A stretch of DNA of 64,000 nt from Cenococcum geophilum 1.58 (lineage: Eukaryota; Ascomycota; Dothideomycetes; Gloniales; Gloniaceae): positions 62,001-126,000 of the forward strand of contig KV748242.1 in assembly GCA_001692895.1 (NCBI GenBank). Reading direction: 5' to 3'. The notes below the pieces were generated by a model. That model was not told the DNA's origin and searched no databases. It worked only from the letters and a program-made list of their open reading frames with translations. Numbering within the stretch: position 1 is the stretch's first letter; each line of letters begins with the position of its first letter. Below, piece after piece: positions 13,526 to 25,360 of this stretch. Made by a program: the position numbers and the translations under genes.

Positions 13526-13801
13526 TAGTGGTGTAATTTGGCCTCTAGATTTAATATCTAGATTAGGTATAGCTTCAGGAGAGCCTAGGCCTTCCATAAG
13601 TTATATAGATCGGTTTAAAGCCCTTAGAGTCTTTAACAACTTAGGTGACACCAACAGATATATAACTTTCCTTAAATACACTCTTTTCTTTCTCTTCTTA
13701 CTGCTTAATTCTAACTAATTGTAACTAACCGACAGACCGACCGACAGACTAACTAACAGCACTATAACTTTCCTATCTTAGAGAGGTCGTACCCTCCTAT
13801 A
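13526..13801 (+). repeat. 5' LTR of element D (276 bp)
   Basis: Direct match to 23861-24138, including the segments TAATTTGGCCTCT, TATATAGATCGGT, CAACTTAGG and GAGAGGTCGTACCCTCCTAT. Differences are mainly transitions. It is followed by the start of the internal region. Confidence 0.9.
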
Positions 13802-16800
13802 TATTTTATGGCATTCCACGTAGGGACAACAGCAAGCTCTTTAGATTAGAAGTCTGGTACTCCATATACAGGAGACACATAGGAACGATCTAGAACTGCG
13901 ATAAAACGACCAAAATAAAGAAGCACGGGCATATTAGCGACCTGTGCGCAGCTACCGCCATAAAGAATAAACTAATAACACTTGCCGAGTTCTCTATGCG
14001 GGAATGGTAGTTGGTAAGCAGCGACAAGGAGGCGGGTACGTAGCATAGTAAGATAAAGGATAAAAGGAAGGACTATAGCACACTAGGAACGGCAGAGAAA
14101 AATCTTTTACATTTTGTTTACTATATTTGCAATAGTCTATACTATTATTCTCGTATTTATCGGAGCTACCTTTAAATTTATAACAATGGCGACAGTACTA
14201 GTAAAGGGATTATTAGGAATGTTAGGCCCATTCTATAATAACGGTAAGGGCGCTAAAAAGGGAGAGGAAAGTAAGCAGCTTATTAAACTGCAAAGCTCTT
14301 CTAAACTAGGGCATATAATACTAACCCTAACTCCTATAACGTTAGGGACCGACAACCTTAATAGATAGAGGATAAGGGTTATAAGGTCCACCTACCTATC
14401 CCTAGAGAAACTATAGGTCCGCTACCTCTTACTAGACTACTAATAGAACGAGATAAGGTGTATATTATAGCCTAGCCTATACTAGCTCTAGGAACCCTTA
14501 GGACCCCTTACTTTATAGGACAAAATATATTGCAATTTATTAAGCAGTATAAGCGGCTATATATCCGGCACCATATTACGGATAATAAAAAGTATTAAGG
14601 ACTTCTGGAGTATTACGACTATTAGATAGGGATATAGATCCAAAGTCTGCTTAAGTTTACTATTAGTAACTAAATAGAACTTATAGGAAAGCTTAAGATA
14701 GATTACTAAGGAAGTAACTATTTTTAACAAGTCAAAACGGTAGAATTCTTAGAAGCTTATATACTGTAGTATAGGAATAATCCACCTAGCAGTATACGCA
14801 AATACTATAGGCAGTTTACGTTAATCTCCTAGAAGGTTACTAAGGCTAGTAATTTAGAAAACTATAAATAAGAGTACTGGTTTATAAGAGGACTCCTATT
14901 TAAATACTAAAGATATATAATAACTAAAACAGGAGCCGACCCTAATAGGTAAAAGTCTTTTAACTTCTACCTGCTAAGGAGAGCTATAAAAGATATGCTT
15001 AATTCATATAAAGGCGCTAATTAGTTATTAATAATAAATCCTAAGGAATAAGGCCTTTATTAGCTAGTTGGATAATTCCGTAATTAGTAACTAGCTATAA
15101 CAAACTAAAGAAATACTGCCCTTTAACCACCTATAGTCTCTTAGCTAAGCGAGTTAGTAAATACCCATTAAACGACTTAGAAAACAGACCCTAAACTAGA
15201 GAAACTTACTAATTAACTCCGGAAGCTTAATCTTAGGATGGTTAAATTGGTAGGCGTTATATCTTTAATACCGTTTCTAGACAGTATTCGCTAAGATCTA
15301 ATACGGTATATATAGCTCCTAAATAGGGCGTTAATACGTTAAGAACAAATAGACCCGTAACTGGCACTAGGTAATAACAGACCGTAGCCGCCCTATAAGG
15401 GAGCGCTATAAAAATAATATAAGCCGGGCCTAGGAAGGTATAGAAGGCTAGGGAACCTTAGCGCACACTAGATATAAAATTAGATGTGTTATAGATGCGG
15501 GGGTGCCTACTATTTTATTAATCAATGTCTAGAGCTTAAAGAGTTAGTTTATTATAGTTTCCTATATATAAACAAAAACAGCTAAATATACGCTAGAATA
15601 TGTAAGCGCCTAGGAAATATAATTCCGTATTTACTAAGCGATAATTAGATCTAGTTTCTTAAAGACTAGCTAAGGTAGAACGCAAATATTAATCCTAATA
15701 CGCTAGCGATAGGTATTTAACTAAAGGCAACTTCCGTAAAGCTTATAGAGGGTAGTAATGCTAAAAGTAAAGAGGAATTTAGTAAGTCCTGGGAAGATAT
15801 ATACCAAGTGGAGTTAATATACGTCGATTTAGTAGAGGCCGTAACCTAGTTATAGCTTACGCCGCGGGTATATAATCTTAGGAGACCGTAAGGGGAAGTA
15901 AGGGTAATAAAACAGCCTCTAAAACTATCTAGTCCGTAACTGGTAATGGTTTAAAATATACAACCAGGAGGATATGTTTAAATTATACCACGGCCCTAGC
16001 AGTAGGCTCCTCTACCACCATTAAGCAGTAATAAGGGTGATGAAATAAATTACACTAAATAGCTAGGATAAATAGAGTAAATAGCAGATATAACAACGAT
16101 AGTTAAAGTATTACGACTAAAGCTAGTCAGGATAATAGATATACTAAAAGGAAACGTCTTAAGCCCAACTGTAATGGCGGACAAGATTTTATTAAAAACT
16201 ATTAAAGTTACTATTAGTGACTGCCTTATATACATGCCTAAAGTCATAAGGCTATTCTTTAAGCCTCTTCTACTACCCCTTATAAAGCCTTACTAATAGA
16301 AGTAGGAGGACGTTAAGGTATCCGTGTTATTAGTACACCTAATATTCTATACTAATTAAGCCGGCCTAATAACTGCTAAAGTGGACCAGATTAAACGAGA
16401 AGTAGGATTTATCTAGTTTTAAAGGCGGTGCCTAAAGGTAAAAGCGTAGATAGGAGATAGAAGGGCTAAATACCTAATTAACTTTAGAGCTAAGCTTAAC
16501 CTAATTAAAGAAAGCGTAGCCCTACAACACGGCCTGCTAATATTAAGTCTACCTTTATAGTTATAAGGCACGCGTCTAACGTCTATAAATAGAACTTAGT
16601 CTAAGTTTATTAGGCTAGTATATACGGTTCCTATAGTAATAGGTAACGTCTTAATATCTATAACGTTTATTGCTGTAGGGGAAATATTACATAAGGTAAT
16701 ACTTAGTAAGCTATAGTTAGTAAGGGCTAGACTAGTAACGAAATGAACCGCAATAGGTTAGGTATTTTATATTATTTAATTAGAAGATAGTAGAGTTGAA

Positions 16801-19800
16801 ATAAAGTTCTTAACGTCCTATAAGGATATAATGTTCTTTAAACTAGATAAAGGTATTAGTATGGAAAATAGTTTAGGAAATGTATAGCTAGTATAACCGC
16901 TAGGATTATATCCGGTGTTACTTATAACCCGGCGCATTAGGATAAAGAGGATATTAAGAATAAAGAGGAGGGAAATAAGGTGCGGCTCTAACACGGACAT
17001 ATACCGTTTTGGATATCCGCTAAATAAAGCTATTAGCAGAAAGAGGAGCACAATATTAGATAGAGAGAGCTCGATAGTAAAACGTTAAAGGAAGTCCTAA
17101 AAAAACACTTAAGGAAGAATTAGAAGCTAGTATTTAAAGCAAAAGCTAAATCCCTTATATATCGAATGTCAAAGATAATAGATCTATTTATAATATAAAT
17201 AGAAAGCTACTAGAGTAAGGCCTAACTAAACGCTATAAATATAGTAACTGCGTATAAACGGAAGGCAGATAAAGTCCACCTAGTTAATTTATTAGCACCA
17301 GATAGAGTAGTTATGGGAGGCATAGTAAAATGGCGAGAGGTGGCCTTACGTCGACAGAAGGCGTCTATCCAAGGATTGCCTCTTAGACTATATAATCATT
17401 TTCTTAAGCCGCAATATACTAAGCTGGCCCGCGGTATATAACTAAAGCTAAAATAGTTAGAGTGCATAATTATAGGAGACATTTAGCTAAGAGAATAAGA
17501 GATCCTTAAGGCCATATTGTTTAACTAAGAAGAGGCTCTAGCATAGGAGTTCTCTAAGATAGGTCGCGTTAGCAGAGACGTAACTCCTCTACTAAAGATT
17601 AAAACCATGCCGTATAAAGTATAGCAAGTACCGAACTTTCCAGTACCTAAGGCCCTATAAGGAGAAGTAATAAATATATTACAAGAACAACTAGCTTAAG
17701 GGACTCTAGAATATTGCAAAAGTCTATATAGGAATCTATGGTTTCTTATAAGTAAAAAGGAACGCAATAAGTACTAACTAATTAATGCGGCGATAAATAT
17801 CAACCGAGTAACTGTTAGGGACGTAAATCTGCCACTATATACCGATAAATTTTCTAAGGAGTTTATGGGGTGTAAGGTTATATCTCTAGTGGACTTCTTT
17901 TTAGGCTATAACTAATTAAAGCTAAATATAGAAAGCCGGAACTTAATAGCTTTTATAATACCTTTAGGACTTCTATAACAAATAACGGTACCTATAAGAG
18001 GTATAAATTCTATAGCCTAGTTCGTGCGGACAATTACTAAGATCTTAAAACAATATATCCTATACTATACCCTACCATTTCTAGATAACATTATAGTAAA
18101 AGGCCCATAGACAGTATATGATAGGGAGGAGAGCCTTTTAGGTATATTTAGATACATTCTAAAATATATTATATAGCTAGACGGGATGCTTGCAGATTTA
18201 GAACGAGCTAGGTATATAATTTTAGGCGTAAAGTCTTATTTCTACAAAGACGAGATTATAGTAGTTAGCTACTACTGTAATGGAAAAGGACAATATCTAG
18301 AAGAGTTAAAGGTCGCAAAGATTATTTACTAGAAAGACTGTAAAGACGTTATATTAGCCTAAGCGTTCTTAGAAGTTATTATATATTACCAAATATAGGT
18401 AGAAGACTTTATAATTAAGGCAGAGCCAATCTTCCAACTGCTATAAGTAAACGTTCTGTTTATATAGGGTATAGAGTAGATAGCCGCTATAAAGACTCTA
18501 AAGTATGTAGTTACTACTACACTCATATTAGTTCAGCTAGATTATAGTAAAGGGGCTAGGCTGATTATTTTCGCCGTTAACAGATATAAGAATAGATGGG
18601 GGTGCGGCCTTATGTAACTAGATATATAAGGTTATTATTACCCATGTTAATATAAAAGCGGTATCTAGTCTTAGGCGGAGCAGAAATATAACTTAAGAAA
18701 GCTTAAATATCGGGCATTATTATATACGTTAAAGAAGTATCGCGTATACCTATACGGCGTTCGCTTTATAGTAGAGACGGACATAAATACCCTAGTCATA
18801 TAATTAAATTATGCCGCCACTAATTTACCTAAAGCCTTAATAACAAGATGGCTAGTATAGATCTAGCTATAGGACTTCAATATTAGATATATACTGGGGA
18901 AGAAGAATAGCCTAGCTAATAGACTTTTGTAATAACTACCTAATAGTAAATAACCTAATAAGCTAACTGAGGATATTAAAGAGTTTATTAACTATAAACT
19001 AAGTGCCTTAAAATATATAGCTGCCCCTCTTAAAATAGAAGCGGGTCTGCTATTAGAAGACTTATATTTAGAGGAATCTTAAAAGATTACAAAGTAGCTA
19101 GTAACCTTATAATATCTGGAAGAGATAAATACTAAAGAGTTTAAAAAGTTTAAATAATATACGCTAAAGTTCCTAGTATGTAATTAATAGCTCTTCCGCT
19201 AGTAGTTAAAAAATATACCAATGTAAAGGGTAGTTAATAATAAGGACGCTTAGCAGGAGATTATTAAAAGCCTTTATAATTAAAGCGGATATTACAGACA
19301 AGAGGGAACATATTAGAGGGTCTTAAATTAATATTAGTAGCTAGGGCTATAGGATTAGATATTATAGCATATTAAGTTATATCTATAATACTAGAAGCAA
19401 CAGCTAGGATAGGAAGAAGAAGTAATATACCCTATATAGGAGTTTACCTTATAGCAATAAGTAGCAGTAGATATTATATTTATGCCTCTAAGCTATCTTA
19501 GATTCTAGTACCTAACTATTACTTAAAAATATATATCTAGATAGGTAGAGGCTTAGGCCCTTTAAAATAAGGATGCAAAAAGTATAGCGAAGTTCCTCTA
19601 TAAAGATATTATCTGCTAATAGGGAGCATTTGGATAGCTCTCTATAGATAGTAGAGGAGAGAATATTAACATTACCGCTGCGCTTATAAAGCTCTATAAT
19701 ATTAAGAGGGTTATAGCTTTCGCTTACTATATTTAGGCGCAAGGCTTTATAAAGCGAGGCTATAGACCTATAATAGACGCTTTAATAAAAATAGATGGCT

Positions 19801-20469
19801 TATAACTAGATAATCTTTATACTGTTTTATAGGCAGATAGGATAACTATTAAGCGGCCTATAGGAATAACACTGGTAAGAGTTATATACGGATATAAGCA
19901 TGTCCTTCTTATTAAACTCTATATACCTACTTAGCAGACGCTACCTTAGTAAATAGTCCGGACCACTATAGAGCTATTAGCACTTCGTGTAAAGCAGTTT
20001 AACTAAAGAGACGTAGATATAAAAGAGGCTATTATATATATAAGACGACTAAGGGTAGCAAATAAGGAGTACTTTAATAATACCTACTACATTTGCTAGG
20101 ACGGATTTAAGGTTAGAGATATAGTTATACTTTATAACACGTAGCTTAAGTAAGACTATTCTAGCAGTTATAAGTTAGATCTAAAATAGCTGGGCCCGTT
20201 CCGCGTATATAAGAGTCACCCTTATAAAGGATAGTACTTAATTAAGGATCTTAACGGCACGCCGTTCTATAATTAAACTCTAGGGAATAGATTAAAGAAG
20301 TTCTATTAATAACGGATATCTAAGGTCTACTAGGAAGACTAGCTTAACTAGTTAGGCGGAACTATGCTATAAGAAATAACAGCAAAGCTAGAACCTAAGG
20401 AGGATATTATATAAAATCCACTAGTATTACAACGCCATATAGTTTAAGAAGTGCGCATTTTAGAAAGAT

Positions 20470-23400
20470 CGTTTAATAAAAATAAGTATAAAACATTGAA
20501 CTAGGGGACAGTTAAGTTCTAAGGTAGGGGAGGGGATATAGATAATAGCTGTATAATCCGTCCGTTTATTTGCTGTATTTCCTAAAGCTCTTTCTATTAT
20601 ACTTTCTTATTTACTTTTTTAGTTACAGGAATCTAATACGTGGTAGTAGTAAGGTAAGGACAGAAGAATGTTTACGCATAACTATCTAGTATTATTCACT
20701 GCAAAGATATTAGTTCTATTTACCGCCTTTACCAAGCTAATAGCGATTTTCCATTCTAGGGATGGAAAATCATAATTAGTCCATTTAACGATTAGAGCCG
20801 GTAGAACTCTACACTACTACCTAAATTTAGTAGACTATTTAGATTAGAAAACCCTATTTAGAACTTTACCTTTTCGCCCTTAATAAACCTTAAATATAGC
20901 TGTAATTAGTTAAAGTTATAAATTAAACAGAATTAACAATAGTACGTTTATTATATCTTTATCTATTAAACCTCTAGTACTATATAAAGGAGCTAAGCAA
21001 TAGATTAATAACATCCTTATAGAAGTTAAAGGCTTCGCAGTTAATTAATATTAGGTAGTACTCCTCTAAATCTATAACAAGATTCTGCTCTCTCGAGAAA
21101 ACTACGTAGATACTACTAGTATGGTAGTTGATTTTATTAACTAGGATAATAGGCTACAAGCATCTCTAAAAAGGGACGCGTTCTTATTAATCTTTAAGGA
21201 TATCTCTAACGTTAGTAAGATAGCAAAAGATTAAAGAAATTAGTGTAATAAAGCTAGAGAAACTATCTAAAAGTCCTAGGGACAAGGTGTTCTTAACGGT
21301 CCACTTAAACACGTAGTCTCCTACTACTTCCTTTTTACCGCCTAAAAGCTTACCGTCTACCTACTTTATAAAGTAACGGCATAAGTTAATAAGGCCCTAA
21401 TTAATAGGCTCAAACATTTAGGACGCGGCATTAAAAACACTACTTAACTACAGCTGACCGATTTTGCGCTCGCGCCGAAGATGCCAGAAAGGGCGGTATT
21501 AGACTAGGTAGTAAATAATTATAGCTTAGGAAGACACTTAACTAGTTTCCTTATTCTAAACGAGGACCTACTACTAAGAAGTAGGAGACTAACTACTGTA
21601 GGACTAGAGGTTACTAATATCGGAATTAGACAAGCAGGAGAGAGCTTAGCTCTTATACTATAAACACATTTATAATATGCTTTTAACGTAATAAATCCCT
21701 TAGCTTTTTAGCCATTAATACCTATTTAAGGAGGAGGCGTTAGTATTATGCCAAGCCTATCCCAATAAGGATTACCTATATTAGTTAACTCGCCATTATT
21801 ATCTATAAACGAGAGCATTCTTATGGCTAAAATGCCTATTAGCTTACCCCCGCGGCTGCTAGTATCTTCGTTAAGAAGGAATCTAAAAAAAGGGCTAATA
21901 ATTCCTTACCTAGAAGTAGGAGGGCTAGGGGTGGCATTAATATTTAATAAGAACGTCATTAAGCTGGGAAATAATAAGGAGTATATTAAGGAGGCTGTAG
22001 ATACTATAGTGGTACTCCGTATAAAATAAGGGTATAACTATAAGGATAACGTACCTGCTTATCTTAAGGCGTCCCTAAACTAAACTACTAAAATTAAACT
22101 AACTAAGGTTATAAAGCTCTTACGTAGTTAGTATAGGGCAGCTAGTTCTAATCTAGAGATATATAAGGTCTGCTAGATGCATATATAAGCCATAAGAGGA
22201 CGTATAGGTTTAGCGATAAAGGGTTTAAACTATACCGTACTATATTATAGACTCCGTTTAATATATCACGCTTATAACCACCTTAGTACTATAAAAACCA
22301 ATCCTACTATATACTCTTAATTTAGAAAAGCTTATAAACCTCTAGTTCCGTCTAATTTCTTAGAACTGTACAAGTTTATTTATAACTTAGTATTAAAATT
22401 TTTATACAATAGAGAGGCTTTACTTAATTGGATAATATTACTAGAAGACTAAGAAGTATAGCAGCAAGAAGGATCTATAATTTTTAACGTGTTTAAATAG
22501 TAGTGGGATTCTAGTATCTTAGCGATAATTAATAAGGAAATATATATATACCGCTACTATTAGCGTCTAATTAATAGGCGGCCAAATTATAGCTAGTTAA
22601 GAATAATAGTTTATAGTCTCTACTAATAGCTAATAAGACAAGACCCTTAGTATTATTATCTCTATTACGCTCTTAGGCCTAACAGCTAGTAGCAACTTAT
22701 TTCCTACCCTTATTATATAAAATTCGCGATTAAAGGAGACTCTACAGCTTTCCGTTACATTAACGTTAATATTCCCTCGCTCCTTAAAAGTGGATATAGT
22801 GCCAATATAATTTAAGGGAGCGTTTCTCTGGATAATAAGACTAAGAATAATTACATAATTATTTTACCTGGCATGCATTACTACCTAGAATTATAGTAGG
22901 AGGATCTTAAGGCGCGAGGATTAACTAAGGGCGATAGATTCGTTTATAAGATCTCTAATTAAGACTAGACTACTAAAGACATAGAAAAGTATGTAACTAA
23001 CTAGGTAGCTTAGCCATATAAAAAAGGAGATATGCATATAACTATGCCTTACCTTTCTTATAGAGCGAAAGGACCTTTAACTAGAACCCGGCGAATAATA
23101 CTACTATAGTTTATTAGTATTTAGGACAATTATAATAACCTTAAGGTCACTAAAGGAGGTACTTAGGTAGAGTTAGTAGATGCGCACTAAGACTTAAAAG
23201 CGCCGCCCCGTACGCCGTCTAGATATACTAATCTCTACGGCGCGATTCCATATCGCTTCCCTACAGCAGTTAAGCTTATAGCTGCCAGCGCTCTATCCGA
23301 CGCCCTTCTTAGTAAACAATAATAGGATTCTCTAGCGGTAATTTAAGATTGTAACCTTCTTCTTAATGGCAACGGGAACGAAGTTAGGAAATGGATACAT

Positions 23401-23860
23401 TCCTACTATCTTAGGGCCATTAAGAATTATAAAGATGCGTTTAGGCTAATGCGTATAACTAAGATAGAATGCTTTAATAGCCGCTCTTACTTTTACTATA
23501 TTAATAATAGAATTAATCCTTTAGCTATTATAATAAATCTAAGTAGAGTGCCCCTAGTTATTATAGAAAGACAGAGTTATATAGAGTTGCCTAAAGAATT
23601 ATGGGATAGAACTAAGTAAATAGAAGGGCGCGAAAGAGCTATATTATCTAAGAGCCGCCAGTCTAAGGCCTCTCTTGCTACTTAGCTAAGTAGATAAAAA
23701 CGGTCTTATTTAACCAGAATGGAGTCTCCTTATTTACTATCTTAAGTTTATAGTAAGGGTAAGGAACGTATACAATTACCTACCGCGCCTTTATTTTAAA
23801 GATAAGGAGTTTTAAAATTTTAAAAGTCGTTAGGGGACAACAACTTAGGTAGGGGAGGTA
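20470..23860 (+). other. Extra segment of element D between pol and 3' LTR
   Basis: About 3.4 kb lies between the end of the integrase region and the 3' LTR, where most Gypsy elements have little. A purine tract at about 20510-20535 resembles the one just before the 3' LTR. Plus-strand codon texture continues through much of 22300-23800, so it looks like a former extra reading frame, now broken. I do not recognise its product. Confidence 0.45.
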
Positions 23861-24138
23861 TGTAATAGTGTAATTTGGCCTCTGGATTTAACATCTAGAT
23901 TAGGCATAGCTTTAGGAGAGCCTAGGCCTTCTATAAGTTATATAGATCGGTCTAAAGCCCTTAAAGTCTTTAACAACTTAGGCGACACCGATAGATATAC
24001 AACTTTCCTTAAATACACTCTTTTCTTTCTCTTCTTACTACTTAATTCTGACTAATTATAACTAACTAACAGACCGACCAACAGACTGACTAACAGCACT
24101 GTGACTTTCCTATCTTAGAGAGGTCGTACCCTCCTATA
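23861..24138 (+). repeat. 3' LTR of element D (278 bp)
   Basis: Begins TGTAATAGTG and ends CCCTCCTATA. It is immediately followed by the target duplication CTAGTA, after which the gag of element A resumes. Confidence 0.9.
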
Positions 24139-24144
24139 CTAGTA

Positions 24145-25360
24145 GTCTAGTTTAAAGAGTTTCTAGCTTTATACCGCTTAGCTTATGCCTTAATTTAATA
24201 GAGGCCTTAGTTAATAGCTAGTTAGTAGTCTATAAGTACCTTTAACGTCTATATAGTAGTAAAAACTAGTAGTATAGCGCGCTGTAGGTCTAGAGTAAGC
24301 TTATTAAAGAGGTCTAATATTAGGTCTTTATAGGGAATTTAGGCTTAGCTAGCTAAGTATAGGAAGTAAGTCTAAAAGGCTAAAAAAGTCTCTATTATTT
24401 TTATATTTAGGTTTTTATAATTAAGGCGGGCATTTTATATTTTAAAGGGGTCCTTATAAATAGAAGATAGGTAGTTAATTATTTCTTCTTCTAAGACAAA
24501 AGGGTCTACTAAGTCTGTAGTATATTATAGACGTAGGTGCGTTTAGGCGTCTCTACTAGTACAGCTAAAGACATAGGCTATCTTAGCTTGGTTATTAGGG
24601 AAGTAATCCTTATTAACTTTAAGCTTATCCCGTAGTTAAAGCTTCTAATTATTAAATATAGGGTTAGTCCGTCTATAAGTAATAGGGGGTCTATAACCTT
24701 CGCGGATCTTAATAATACGGTACGTTAGGCTAGGGCCTTAAGGACTATAGTAAGTCTATCTAATAGGTTATTACTAGAGGTAGAGGTATCCCTAGTTTTA
24801 AGCAGTTCTTATAGCCATTTAATTTTGGTATTAGCTGCCGTAAGTTCCGCCTAGGGGGTTAAAATATTAATTATTTCTTTGTCTAAGGTATTTATGAGTC
24901 CTATAGCTGCTTTACCTACTACTGTGTTTTATAGTATAGTAGTAAGGATATTAAATAATTCCGGGTAATTTCTTTAGGGGGTTTAGTCTATGCGTGTCTT
25001 ATAGGTCCTTTCCTTAGGGTTCTATTATTTTCTTTTAGGTCCTATAGTTCTAGTAATGTCCTTAGGGTCTTATTATATATCCTTATCCTATTTATAGCCT
25101 TATAGATATATTTAAGTTCCTTCTTAGGAAGAAAGAGTGGTTTAAGCTTTAGATAATATTAGCGACTTAGTTAATTAAGGTATAAGCATAGCAAGAAGGA
25201 CGTATATAAGCCTATATAATTGGATTGTCTATAAACAAGGATCTAAAGCTAGAGAAAGAAAAGGGGAAGAACGGAAGCGCCGCTTAAAGTTATATATAAT
25301 CCTCCAGTTACATGACCGCACTTTACTATTACGTGACAGCAATTTGCCAGTACCGTAATA
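24145..25360 (-). mobile_element. Gypsy element A, 5' LTR and gag (fossil)
   Basis: The 5' portion of element A, separated from its pol part (10560-13519) by element D. The LTR occupies 25157-25360 and gag remnants lie at 24145-25156. At 25360/25361 it joins directly to the integrase/chromodomain end of element B, as if element A had inserted there. Confidence 0.72.
25157..25360 (-). repeat. 5' LTR of element A
   Basis: Matches the solo LTR at 46512-46778 (for example the shared GTCTATAAACRAGGATCTAA segment). It is shorter by a tandem-like stretch of the other copy and has lost most CA/TG steps. The upper end TACCGTAATA corresponds to TGCCGTAACA in the solo LTR. Confidence 0.78.

Larger units (their letters stand above)
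13526..24138 (+). mobile_element. 10.6 kb Gypsy-type LTR retrotransposon fossil (element D)
   Basis: Complete in outline: 5' LTR (13526-13801), gag with a zinc-knuckle-like C-x2-C...C cluster near 15487-15529, pol with a reverse transcriptase core (F-L-D-N-I-I-V near 18070-18100), RNase H and integrase to about 20460, a further 3.3 kb, a purine tract near 23850-23860, and the 3' LTR (23861-24138). A direct repeat CTAGTA flanks it (13520-13525 and 24139-24144), so it inserted into the gag of element A. Broken throughout, with tens of breaks. The unusual length comes from the extra segment after pol. Confidence 0.85.

Noticed and set aside
14114-14368. 84-codon open frame as a gene
   Set aside because: It is in the gag region of element D, a surviving open stretch in a broken element, so not a separate gene.
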